A stretch of DNA of 20,397 nucleotides from the NCBI GenBank assembly GCA_023247935.1, contig JAHFFM010000011.1, positions 1 to 20,397 on the forward strand, in the 5' to 3' direction. This stretch comes from Candidatus Omnitrophota bacterium. GTDB taxonomy: Bacteria > Omnitrophota > Gorgyraeia > 2-02-FULL-51-18. How positions within the stretch are numbered: position 1 is the first letter of the stretch; every line of letters begins with the position of its first letter. Positions 7,710-15,274 of the stretch are shown here, piece by piece. The notes beneath the pieces are model-generated. The model was not told where the DNA came from. It did not search any database and saw only the letters and a program-made list of their open reading frames with translations. Both the position numbers and the translations under genes were made by a program.

Positions 7710-9067
7710 TTTTTAAAAATAAAAAAGTAACGGTTGTCGGGCTCGGCAAAAGCGGTTTCGCGGCGGCTAAATTTTTGCAAAACCAGAAAGCGATTGTGCG
7801 CGTGACCGAGGCGTCGGAAAAAAAGGACGCCCTAGAAAACGCGACTTATTTGCGTGGGTTGGGAATAGAAGTGGAAACCGGAGGCCACACGGAAGCTTTT
7901 ATTTCCGGAAGTGTTTGCGTCGTAACCAGTCCGGGCGTGCCTCAATCCAGCGCCCCGCTTCAATGGGCCAAACAAAAGAAGATTCCGGTTATCAGCGAAG
8001 TGGAGCTGGCTTCTTATTTTTGTAAGGGGAAAGTCGTTGCCGTGACGGGTTCCAACGGAAAAACAACGACTTGCAACCTGATTCATAGAATGCTTTCCGA
8101 AGCGGGGAACCCTTGCGTGCTTTGCGGAAACGTGGGGTTTTCTTTTCTGGATGCCATCGCGGAAATAGGTCCAAACACCATCGTTGTTCTGGAGTTAAGC
8201 TCTTTTCAATTGGAGGATAGTCCCACGCTTAGGCCGGACATTGCCGTTGTTCTGAACGTGCACCCAAACCACTTGGACCGCCACCAAACCTTGGAGAATT
8301 ACGCGCGCGCGAAGGAAAATATTTTTAGAAATCAGCGCAAAACGGATCTTTTGATTTTGAACGCGGATAATCCACGCGTGCGTCAGATGGCGGGGAAAGC
8401 AAAAGGCCACGTCATTCTTTTTTCGAAGCGGGAATTGGAAAAAGGAATTTTTGCCAGAGGCAATGAGGTGATGAGTAAACAGAAAGCCTCGCGTATTTTG
8501 TTCCGGCGCGACCCATGCCAGTTAAAAGGCGAGCATAACCTGGAAAATATGATGGCTTGCGCGGCCGTGGCCGAGGCGCTGCATGTTCCGCTTCAAAAAA
8601 TGAGAAAAACGTTTGAGAATTTTAAAACATTGGAGCACCGCATTGAGCCGTTAGGTGAAGTGGCGGGCGTGCGTTTTTTAAATGATTCCAAATCCACGAC
8701 CGTGGACAGCACCAAAGCCGCTATTTTGGCTACGGAAGGTCCTTTGGTTTTAATCGCCGGCGGCCGCGACAAGGGCGCTTCCTTTGCTTCTTTAGAAGAA
8801 GTGCTGGGTGAAAGAGTGCGCCAGGCTGTTTTGTACGGCGAGGCGCGTGAAAAAATTGCCGGCGCCTGGAAATTATTCTCAAGAACCAAAACAGAGAAGG
8901 ATTTTCGTCAGGCCGTTTTTCTTGCTTTTGAAGAGGCAAGACCCGGCGATACCGTTCTTCTTTCCCCGATGTGCACAAGTTTTGACCAATTTTCCTCGTA
9001 CGAAGAAAGAGGTCAGGTTTTTAAGCATCTTTTCGAGGAAATAAAATTGAAACACGCTTCGCGCTGA
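7706..9067 (+). CDS. murD: MurD, UDP-MurNAc-L-alanine:D-glutamate ligase
   Basis: MurD adds D-Glu to UDP-MurNAc-L-Ala. The 453-residue protein has the N-terminal Rossmann motif VVGLGKSG (10-17), the ATP-binding VTGSNGKTTT (113-122), a probable carbamylated lysine in YARAKENIF (K203), NDSKSTTVDSTKAA in the C-terminal domain, and the C-terminal LSPMCTSFDQFSSYEERG block close to the E. coli sequence. Start choice: the frame is open upstream to 7652, but ATG 7706 overlaps the mraY stop as ATGA and starts the Rossmann strand at the usual place. Seven bases separate its stop from ftsW. Confidence 0.95.
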   Translation: MIFKNKKVTVVGLGKSGFAAAKFLQNQKAIVRVTEASEKKDALENATYLRGLGIEVETGGHTEAFISGSVCVVTSPGVPQSSAPLQWAKQKKIPVISEVELASYFCKGKVVAVTGSNGKTTTCNLIHRMLSEAGNPCVLCGNVGFSFLDAIAEIGPNTIVVLELSSFQLEDSPTLRPDIAVVLNVHPNHLDRHQTLENYARAKENIFRNQRKTDLLILNADNPRVRQMAGKAKGHVILFSKRELEKGIFARGNEVMSKQKASRILFRRDPCQLKGEHNLENMMACAAVAEALHVPLQKMRKTFENFKTLEHRIEPLGEVAGVRFLNDSKSTTVDSTKAAILATEGPLVLIAGGRDKGASFASLEEVLGERVRQAVLYGEAREKIAGAWKLFSRTKTEKDFRQAVFLAFEEARPGDTVLLSPMCTSFDQFSSYEERGQVFKHLFEEIKLKHASR

Positions 9068-9074
9068 ATTTCTC

Positions 9075-10196
9075 ATGAACGCCGTTTCTCGCGCACGCTC
9101 ACTGCTTTTTGGATCCGCCTTGATTTTAATTGCCGTCGGCATTGTCATGATTTACAGCGCGAGTGCCATTTATGCTTACGACAAAATGGGGGACAGCGCC
9201 TATTTTCTCAAAAGGCATATGGTGTATGTGTTGACCGGCGCTTTTTTGGGAGTTCTCGCCTCTTCAGCGGATTTATCCAAATTAAGAGCGAATTCAAAAC
9301 ATATGCTGATTGGTGCAATTATTATGCTGGTTTTAGTTTTGATTCCGGGCGTGGGCTCGTCGAGTGGCGGCGCCCGACGCTGGTTTAAACTCATGGGATT
9401 CAGTTTCCAGCCATCCGAATTTTTAAAGTTGATTGTCATTTTATATTTGTCTGATTTTTTGGACCGCAAGAGAGAATCGCTGTCGAATATCCGTCATACG
9501 GTGCTTCCGGCTTTGGTGGTTTTGGGGCTTTGTTCGGGGCTTGTATTTTTGCAGCCGGATTTGGGAACAGCGGTGACACTCGCTTTGGTGGCGCTTTTGC
9601 TTTTTTTCTCGGCGGGTTTTAATTTAACCCATCTTTCCGTGATTGTTTTGAGCGCGCTGCCGGCTTTGGGATATGCCATGTTGGCCAAGCCTTACAGGCG
9701 CAAAAGAATTCTCGCTTTTTTTCATCCCTGGGATGACCCTCGAGGGGTAGGTTTTCAAATCGTGCAGTCATTTTTGGCGCTTGGGTCCGGCGGCTTGTTT
9801 GGTGTAGGCTTGGGAAGGTCTCAGCAGAAACTTTTTTATTTGCCGGAATCCCATACGGATTTTATTTTTTCCATTATTGGAGAGGAACTTGGTTTTTTGG
9901 GAACCAGCGCCATCGTGCTTCTTTTTATGGTGTTTATTTTTTCAGGCATGGTGATCGTGTTCCGGAGTAAAAATTATTTTTCGCAGCTGGTGAGTCTGGG
10001 TCTTGTGGGTCTTATCGGTTTTGAGGCTTTGATCAATATAGGAGTCAGTATCGGAGCGCTCCCTACAAAAGGGTTGTCTTTGCCGTTTATCAGTTATGGT
10101 GGTTCGGCTTTGATCGCGAATATGATCGCGCTGGGTTTGTTGTGGAATTTATCGAGGCAGGCTTTAAATCGTGAAATGAATGAAGAGGGATCATGA
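9075..10196 (+). CDS. ftsW: FtsW, SEDS-family septal peptidoglycan glycosyltransferase
   Basis: FtsW polymerises lipid II at the septum together with FtsI. The 373-residue protein is very hydrophobic with about ten membrane segments. It contains the SEDS blocks FQPSEFLK, LQPDLGTA and, near the C-terminus, PTKGLSLPFISYGGS. RodA is a close paralog; position between murD and murG supports FtsW. ATG 9075 begins 7 bases after murD and has no strong Shine-Dalgarno sequence, so reinitiation after murD is plausible. Its stop overlaps the murG ATG by 4 bases. Confidence 0.93.
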   Translation: MNAVSRARSLLFGSALILIAVGIVMIYSASAIYAYDKMGDSAYFLKRHMVYVLTGAFLGVLASSADLSKLRANSKHMLIGAIIMLVLVLIPGVGSSSGGARRWFKLMGFSFQPSEFLKLIVILYLSDFLDRKRESLSNIRHTVLPALVVLGLCSGLVFLQPDLGTAVTLALVALLLFFSAGFNLTHLSVIVLSALPALGYAMLAKPYRRKRILAFFHPWDDPRGVGFQIVQSFLALGSGGLFGVGLGRSQQKLFYLPESHTDFIFSIIGEELGFLGTSAIVLLFMVFIFSGMVIVFRSKNYFSQLVSLGLVGLIGFEALINIGVSIGALPTKGLSLPFISYGGSALIANMIALGLLWNLSRQALNREMNEEGS

Positions 10197-11284
10197 CCTT
10201 TTTGCTGGCTTGCGGGGGAAGCGGGGGGCATATTTTTCCGGCGATCAGCGTGGGCGAGGAGCTGAAATCACGCTATCCGGAGGCTGAAATTATCTATGCC
10301 TGCGGCACAAAAGACATTGAAAACGAAATATTCAAAATAGTCCCAAAAGAGTCCGTTTTTCCGCTCGAAAGCGCCCCTTTTCGGGGAGCTTTTTCTTTTT
10401 TTGACCCCCGTTTTTTGTTAAAATTAACCAAGGGCTTTTTAAGCGCCCGTACGCTCCTTAAAAAAATAAAACCGGCGATTGTGGTGGGTTTCGGAGGTTA
10501 TGTGTCTTTTCCAATGCTTTCGGCTGCTAAGTGCATGGGAATAAAAACCGCGCTGCATGAGCAAAATGTCGTGCCGGGCCGCGCCAATCGCGTTTTGGCC
10601 AAATTCGTGGACGCCGTGGCGCTTAGTCATGAAGAAAGCCTTGGCAAATTTGGAGCGCTTCCTTTTTTCCGCGTCACCGGAAATCCTATCCGCGCTTCCA
10701 TTGAAAATGATTGCCGTGAGCAGGCCTTGGAATTTTTCGGTTTTTCCGCTTCCAAAAAAACACTGTTGGTTTTAGGGGGAAGTCAGGGCGCGGAATCCGT
10801 AAACCGTTTTTTTCTTTCCTGCTTTCCTTATTTGAATCCCGATTTAAGAAATCAAATTCAAGTGCTGCATCTTTGCGGCAGCATGGATCCGAAAGAATCG
10901 GAAAAGCAATGCCGCGAAGCCGGTCTTTTCGCGAGGGCATTTTCTTTTTTTGACAAAATGGATTTGGCTTACGGCGTGACGGATCTTTGCGTGGGACGCG
11001 CCGGAGCCACTTTTTTGGCGGAAATTGAGGTCAAAAGAATCCCCGCCATTCTTATCCCTTATCCTTTTGCCGATGGCCATCAGCGTGAAAACGCCAAAGT
11101 TTTCAGCCGTCATTCGGCGGCAACCGTGGTGGAGCAAAGCGATTTAACCCCCGAAATTTTGGCGGATTTGATTCAGCAAATGTTTTCAAAAATTGAAAAT
11201 TCATTTTTTTCTTCTTTGCCCTCGACGCCGCGCAACGCGCGGTTTGTTTTGACCGATTTTTTAACGGAATGCGCGAAAAGATGA
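10193..11284 (+). CDS. murG: MurG, lipid II-forming GlcNAc transferase
   Basis: MurG transfers GlcNAc from UDP-GlcNAc to lipid I on the inner face of the membrane. The 363-residue GT28 protein has the N-terminal glycine loop GGSGGH (8-13), GFGGYVSFP (99-107), HEQN (122-125), VTGNPIR (161-167), LGGSQGAESVN (194-204) and the donor-binding VGRAGATFLAE and IPYPFADGHQ blocks. Length is normal. ATG 10193 overlaps the ftsW stop (ATGA). Codons 59-70 contain a strong hairpin followed by a T tract, annotated separately. Confidence 0.95.
   Translation: MTFLLACGGSGGHIFPAISVGEELKSRYPEAEIIYACGTKDIENEIFKIVPKESVFPLESAPFRGAFSFFDPRFLLKLTKGFLSARTLLKKIKPAIVVGFGGYVSFPMLSAAKCMGIKTALHEQNVVPGRANRVLAKFVDAVALSHEESLGKFGALPFFRVTGNPIRASIENDCREQALEFFGFSASKKTLLVLGGSQGAESVNRFFLSCFPYLNPDLRNQIQVLHLCGSMDPKESEKQCREAGLFARAFSFFDKMDLAYGVTDLCVGRAGATFLAEIEVKRIPAILIPYPFADGHQRENAKVFSRHSAATVVEQSDLTPEILADLIQQMFSKIENSFFSSLPSTPRNARFVLTDFLTECAKR
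10368..10402 (+). terminator. Terminator-like hairpin plus T tract inside murG
   Basis: AAAGCGCCCC (10368-10377) pairs with GGGGAGCTTT (10383-10392), giving nine pairs and one internal G-A mismatch around a 5-base loop. It is followed by TTC and seven T residues (10396-10402). This has the form of a Rho-independent terminator but lies within the reading frame of murG, about 175 bases after its start. Active translation would normally mask it. It could act as an attenuator or a polarity point when translation fails, or be a by-product of the encoded SAPFRGAFSFF segment. Confidence 0.35.
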
Positions 11285-13542
11285 GCCTTTATCATTTTAT
11301 CGGAATAGGCGGGATTGGAATGAGCGGTATCGCCAGGATTCTTTTGCAGTCCGGCCACCAGGTCCAGGGGAGCGACGCTAAAAAAAGTCAGGCTTCTGAA
11401 GAATTGCAGCGCGCCAGCGCTAAAATTTTCATTGGGCACGACGCTTCTTATGTGGGAAACGCGGACGTCGTGGTTTATTCTTCCGCGATCCTTGCCGCGC
11501 ACCCGGAAAGGCTGGAGGCGCTTAAAAAAGGAATTCGCGTCATTCATCGTTCGGAAGCACTGGCTTTGATTTGCCGGGATAAATTTTTAATCGCCGTTTC
11601 CGGCACGCATGGCAAAACCACCACGACTTCGCTCGTGGGCATGATCTTAAAAGAGGCCGGCCTGGAGCCGACGGTTGTTGTCGGGGGATGGGTGGAAGAT
11701 TTTGGCGGCAATGCGCTTTTAGGCTCGGGTAAATACATGGTGATTGAGGCCGACGAAAGCGATTCTTCATTCCTTCAATATTCTCCAAACGCCTCGTTAA
11801 TCACCAATATCGAGGAAGAACATCTGGATCATTATTCTTCCATGAACCAAATTGAAAAAGCGTTTGAAGATTTTTTAAAGCGATTGCAGCCTCCCGCGGC
11901 TTGGTTTGGATGCGGGGATGATGAAAGAATTCAAAAGCTTGCCGAAAGAATAAAGCCTGCCGGTGTTTATTCGCTCAAGAAGCTTTCAAGCGGGCTTTGG
12001 GCCGATAACATCGTGGAATGTCCATCCGGAACGAGGGGAGTTTCATTCGAAGTTTGGGACGGGTCGCAAAAACTGGGCAGCGTGATTATGAATTTGGTGG
12101 GGCGTCACAACGTATCAAACGCATTGGGCGCCTTATCTATTGGATTATCGCTCGAGATTCCTTTTGAAGTGATGGCAAAAGCATTGTCAAAATTCAAAGG
12201 AACCGGAAGACGTTTTGACGTGAAATATGAAGACGGTGATTTTTTGGTTGTGGATGATTACGCCCATCATCCCACGGAGATTGAAAAAACGCTGGAAGCG
12301 GCCAGGGGAATCGGAAAAAACCGTGTTGTCGCTTTGTTTCAGCCGCACCGGTTCAGCCGCACCGAATTATTGATGGAAGCGTTTGCTAAAAGTTTTATGA
12401 ACGCCGATAAATTAATTTTGACGGATATTTACGCGGCATCCGAAGAGCCGAGGCCCGGAATCACGGGGAAAAAATTGAGTGAAGCCGTCAAAAATTCAGG
12501 TCATCCGGATGTGCTTTTTGTGAATCGCGAATCGCTTGCGGATGTGGCGCGGAATGAGTTGCGAAGCGGCGATTTGGTGCTCGTGATGGGAGCGGGGGAT
12601 ATTTCTCAAGTCGCCTCTCAGCTTTCGGAATGTCTGAAGCACAACGGAACGTTTCGGAATATTTTTTCATCTTTAAAGGGAAAGGTGGTTTTGAATGAAC
12701 CCCTTTCAAAACATACCACGTTAAAAGTGGGAGGTCCGGCGGAATTTTGGATTGAGCCTTTGGACGAAGAAGATTTGAAACAAGCTTTAAAAATAGCATC
12801 GGCCCATGGTTTAAAAGTGACCATTTTTGGGGCCGGGAGCAACATTTTGCCTTCTGATGAGGGAATTCGAGGGGCGGTTATTCATTTGGGTTCGGCTTAT
12901 TTTCGCCAAATGGGGATGAGGGAGGGCCATTTGTTTGCCCGGTCCGGCGCACCGAATTCTCTTTTTATCCAGCACGGCATGGAAAATGGTTTTGGTGGAT
13001 TTGAATTTCTTTCCGGAATTCCGGGCAATATCGGCGGCGCGCTGGCTATGAATGCGGGAAGCCATGGTCAATGGATATGGCCTTTTGTGCGTTCTATCCG
13101 CACAATGGATTTGAGCGGGAATGTTTGGGAAAGAACATCCCAGGAAATTAAATTTGATTACCGAAAATGCGATTTAAAAAAAGAAATGGTGCTGGAAGCG
13201 GATTTTTCTTTTTTTGCCGCCGCGTCGTCTGAAGTGCAGACGAAATTAGACGAATACCGGGATTATCGGTCCAAAACCCAGGATTTGCGCCATCCGAGCG
13301 CCGGATGCATGTTTAAGAATCCAAATATTCCGGGTTGTTCGAGCGGAAGGCTGATTGACGAGGCCGGACTGAAGGGATTGACTGTTGGAAAGGCGCAGGT
13401 TTCTTTGATTCATGCGAATTTCATCGTCAATCTTGGCGGCGCGTCCAGCCGCGACGTCCGGCAATTGATTGAGCGCGTACGTGAGGCGGTTCACAAAAAA
13501 AACGGGATTGAGCTTGAGACGGAGGTAAAAATTTTAGAATGA
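11281..13542 (+). CDS. murCB: MurC-MurB fusion: UDP-MurNAc:L-alanine ligase and UDP-MurNAc dehydrogenase
   Basis: One 753-residue chain carries two consecutive precursor steps. MurC occupies about residues 1-450: GIGGIGMSG (8-16), SGTHGKTTTT (107-116), EADESDSS (156-163), EEEHLDHY (178-185), DDYAHHPTE (325-333) and FQPHRFSRT (353-361). MurB, an FAD enzyme, occupies about 468-753: SKHTTLKVGG (476-485), GAGSNILPSDEG (517-528), LSGIPGNIGGALAMNAG (577-593), YRKC (627-630), GCMFKNP (675-681) and the C-terminal ETEV (746-749, likely catalytic Glu748). Cys676 occupies the usual active-site Ser. The linker is only about 15-20 residues. ATG 11281 overlaps the murG stop (ATGA) and is preferred to ATG 11269, four codons upstream. 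MurB acts before MurC in the pathway although it is C-terminal here. Confidence 0.95.
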   Translation: MSLYHFIGIGGIGMSGIARILLQSGHQVQGSDAKKSQASEELQRASAKIFIGHDASYVGNADVVVYSSAILAAHPERLEALKKGIRVIHRSEALALICRDKFLIAVSGTHGKTTTTSLVGMILKEAGLEPTVVVGGWVEDFGGNALLGSGKYMVIEADESDSSFLQYSPNASLITNIEEEHLDHYSSMNQIEKAFEDFLKRLQPPAAWFGCGDDERIQKLAERIKPAGVYSLKKLSSGLWADNIVECPSGTRGVSFEVWDGSQKLGSVIMNLVGRHNVSNALGALSIGLSLEIPFEVMAKALSKFKGTGRRFDVKYEDGDFLVVDDYAHHPTEIEKTLEAARGIGKNRVVALFQPHRFSRTELLMEAFAKSFMNADKLILTDIYAASEEPRPGITGKKLSEAVKNSGHPDVLFVNRESLADVARNELRSGDLVLVMGAGDISQVASQLSECLKHNGTFRNIFSSLKGKVVLNEPLSKHTTLKVGGPAEFWIEPLDEEDLKQALKIASAHGLKVTIFGAGSNILPSDEGIRGAVIHLGSAYFRQMGMREGHLFARSGAPNSLFIQHGMENGFGGFEFLSGIPGNIGGALAMNAGSHGQWIWPFVRSIRTMDLSGNVWERTSQEIKFDYRKCDLKKEMVLEADFSFFAAASSEVQTKLDEYRDYRSKTQDLRHPSAGCMFKNPNIPGCSSGRLIDEAGLKGLTVGKAQVSLIHANFIVNLGGASSRDVRQLIERVREAVHKKNGIELETEVKILE

Positions 13543-14453
13543 AAGAAAAAATAGCGGTGCTTGCCGGTGGACCTTCTTGCGAGCGGGAGATTTCTTTGAT
13601 TTCAGGACAAGCGGTTTATGACGCTTTGTCGGCGCTTGGATATCCCGTTGTGATGATTGACCCAATGGGTGATTTTATGGATACACTCAAAAAAGAAAAT
13701 GTTTCGCTGGTGTTTATCGCGCTTCACGGCACTTTTGGCGAAGATGGAACCATTCAACGTCTTTTGGAAAAAGAAGGCATCTCTTACACGGGTCCGGGTC
13801 CGCAAGCCAGTGAAATCGCTTTTAATAAAGAAGCGGCTCAGCGCTTATTTCACCGCCACGGCATTCTTGTTCCGCCACTTTTTGTATTAACCTCCAAGGA
13901 AGATATTTCAAAACAACCGCCATTTGGCTTTCCTTTGGTTGTAAAACCCGCGAAAGCAGGTTCCAGTGTCGGGGTGAGTATTCTTCGGAATCCGGAGGGT
14001 TATGCGCAGGCATGCGAAAACGCGTTTCAATATTCCGATGTGGTGTTAGTCGAAAAGTATATCCGCGGCCGCGAATTAACGGTGGGGATTTTAGGGCAAG
14101 AGGCGCTGCCCGTCGTGGAAGTGATAGCTGACCGTGAGTTTTATGATTTTCAAGCCAAGTATAAGGACAGCGGGACGCGTTATGAGTTTCCGGCACGCCT
14201 GACAGAGGCGGAAAGGCACAGCGTGGTGGAAACCGCGCTAAGCGCTTATCATGCACTTGAGTCGGAAGTGATGTCACGAGTGGATATTATCCTATCCGAG
14301 GAGGATGGTCAGCCTTATGTGCTCGAGGTGAACACCATTCCGGGGCTAACCCCTAAAAGCTTGCTGCCCAAAGCCGCCTCTGCGGCAGGAGTCTCTTTTT
14401 CCGAACTTTGTGTTAAAATCATGGGATTGTCTAAAACAAGGGTTTATACCTAA
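13539..14453 (+). CDS. ddl: Ddl, D-alanine--D-alanine ligase
   Basis: Ddl makes the D-Ala-D-Ala used by MurF. The 304-residue ATP-grasp protein has the N-terminal LAGGPSCEREIS motif (8-19, with the D-Ala-binding Glu15), ALHGTFGEDG, the ATP-grasp strand VVKPAKAGSSVGVS, the EKYIRGRELTVGI block, YDFQAKYKD and the metal-binding C-terminal EVNTIPGLTPKSL. Length matches DdlB-type enzymes (about 305). ATG 13539 overlaps the murCB stop (ATGA). It sits just upstream of ftsQ, as in proteobacterial dcw clusters. Confidence 0.95.
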   Translation: MKEKIAVLAGGPSCEREISLISGQAVYDALSALGYPVVMIDPMGDFMDTLKKENVSLVFIALHGTFGEDGTIQRLLEKEGISYTGPGPQASEIAFNKEAAQRLFHRHGILVPPLFVLTSKEDISKQPPFGFPLVVKPAKAGSSVGVSILRNPEGYAQACENAFQYSDVVLVEKYIRGRELTVGILGQEALPVVEVIADREFYDFQAKYKDSGTRYEFPARLTEAERHSVVETALSAYHALESEVMSRVDIILSEEDGQPYVLEVNTIPGLTPKSLLPKAASAAGVSFSELCVKIMGLSKTRVYT

Positions 14454-14455
14454 AA

Positions 14456-15265
14456 ATGGCCAAACCAGTAAAAACAAGGTCTAAAAGAAAGTTCGCGGCT
14501 GCCGGTTCTATGAGGTGGCTTAGCTCCCTTCATAAGGCTTTTTTCTATTCACTGCCTTTTGTGCTCTCCTTAACAGTGTTGGGGGTTCTCTTTGGCGGCG
14601 TCGTGGCCTATGCGGTTAATTCCACCACCTTTCAATTGCAGGATGTCAGAATATTAAATATTGGCAGTCTGACTCCGGACCAGTCTTTTAAGTTCTCAGA
14701 ATTAAGGCGTGGAGAAAATTTGATTCAATTGGATTTGGTAGGGGTGCAGCAGGTGATTAAACGGAATCATCCGGAGTTTAAAGAAGTAAAGGTTCGGAGA
14801 ATTTTACCGAATCGTGTGGAGATATTATTAAAACGCCGCACGCCCGTGGCTCAGGTTTTGTTTTCCCGGTATATTCAAATCGATAAAGACCTTGTGATGC
14901 TTCCCGGTTCTTCGACAACGCCTTTTAGAAATCTCATGGTGATTGAGGGCGCGCCTGTTCCGAGATCGGGCGCGGCTGTCGGCGTCACTTTGTCGGACAG
15001 CACGTCTCAAAAAGCGCTTCGCTTGATGGAAGTGATCCGGCATTCCAATATTCTGCGCAATCACGTGCTGACGAAGATAGACATCGGAGACCCGAAAAAT
15101 ATCACGCTTGTGGCGGATCATCAGATTGAGATCCGGATCGGGAACAATCATTTTATTGAACGGCTTAAAATTTTAGACCAAACATTGAAATCTCTGCCAC
15201 TGGACCCCGAAAAAATCCGCTATATTGACCTGCGTTTTGACGACGTGGTTGTCGGCCCTAAATAA
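14456..15265 (+). CDS. ftsQ: FtsQ, divisome membrane protein with POTRA domain
   Basis: FtsQ scaffolds FtsL and FtsB in the divisome. The 269-residue protein has a basic cytoplasmic N-terminus (residues 1-27), one membrane segment at about 29-53, then a periplasmic POTRA-like domain starting at FQLQDVRI (59-66) and running through NLIQLDL and VKVRRILPNRVEILLKRRTP (111-130). A beta domain extends to the C-terminus and ends with YIDLRF (256-261), typical of FtsQ. Sequence conservation in the family is low, but topology, length and position between ddl and the ftsA-like gene agree. ATG 14456 lies two bases after the ddl stop. Confidence 0.88.
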   Translation: MAKPVKTRSKRKFAAAGSMRWLSSLHKAFFYSLPFVLSLTVLGVLFGGVVAYAVNSTTFQLQDVRILNIGSLTPDQSFKFSELRRGENLIQLDLVGVQQVIKRNHPEFKEVKVRRILPNRVEILLKRRTPVAQVLFSRYIQIDKDLVMLPGSSTTPFRNLMVIEGAPVPRSGAAVGVTLSDSTSQKALRLMEVIRHSNILRNHVLTKIDIGDPKNITLVADHQIEIRIGNNHFIERLKILDQTLKSLPLDPEKIRYIDLRFDDVVVGPK

Positions 15266-15274
15266 GCTTAAGTC

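Noticed and set aside
11269..11280. Alternative ATG for murCB four codons upstream
   Set aside because: Possible, but ATG 11281 forms the ATGA junction with murG and starts just before the conserved YHFIGIGG strand.
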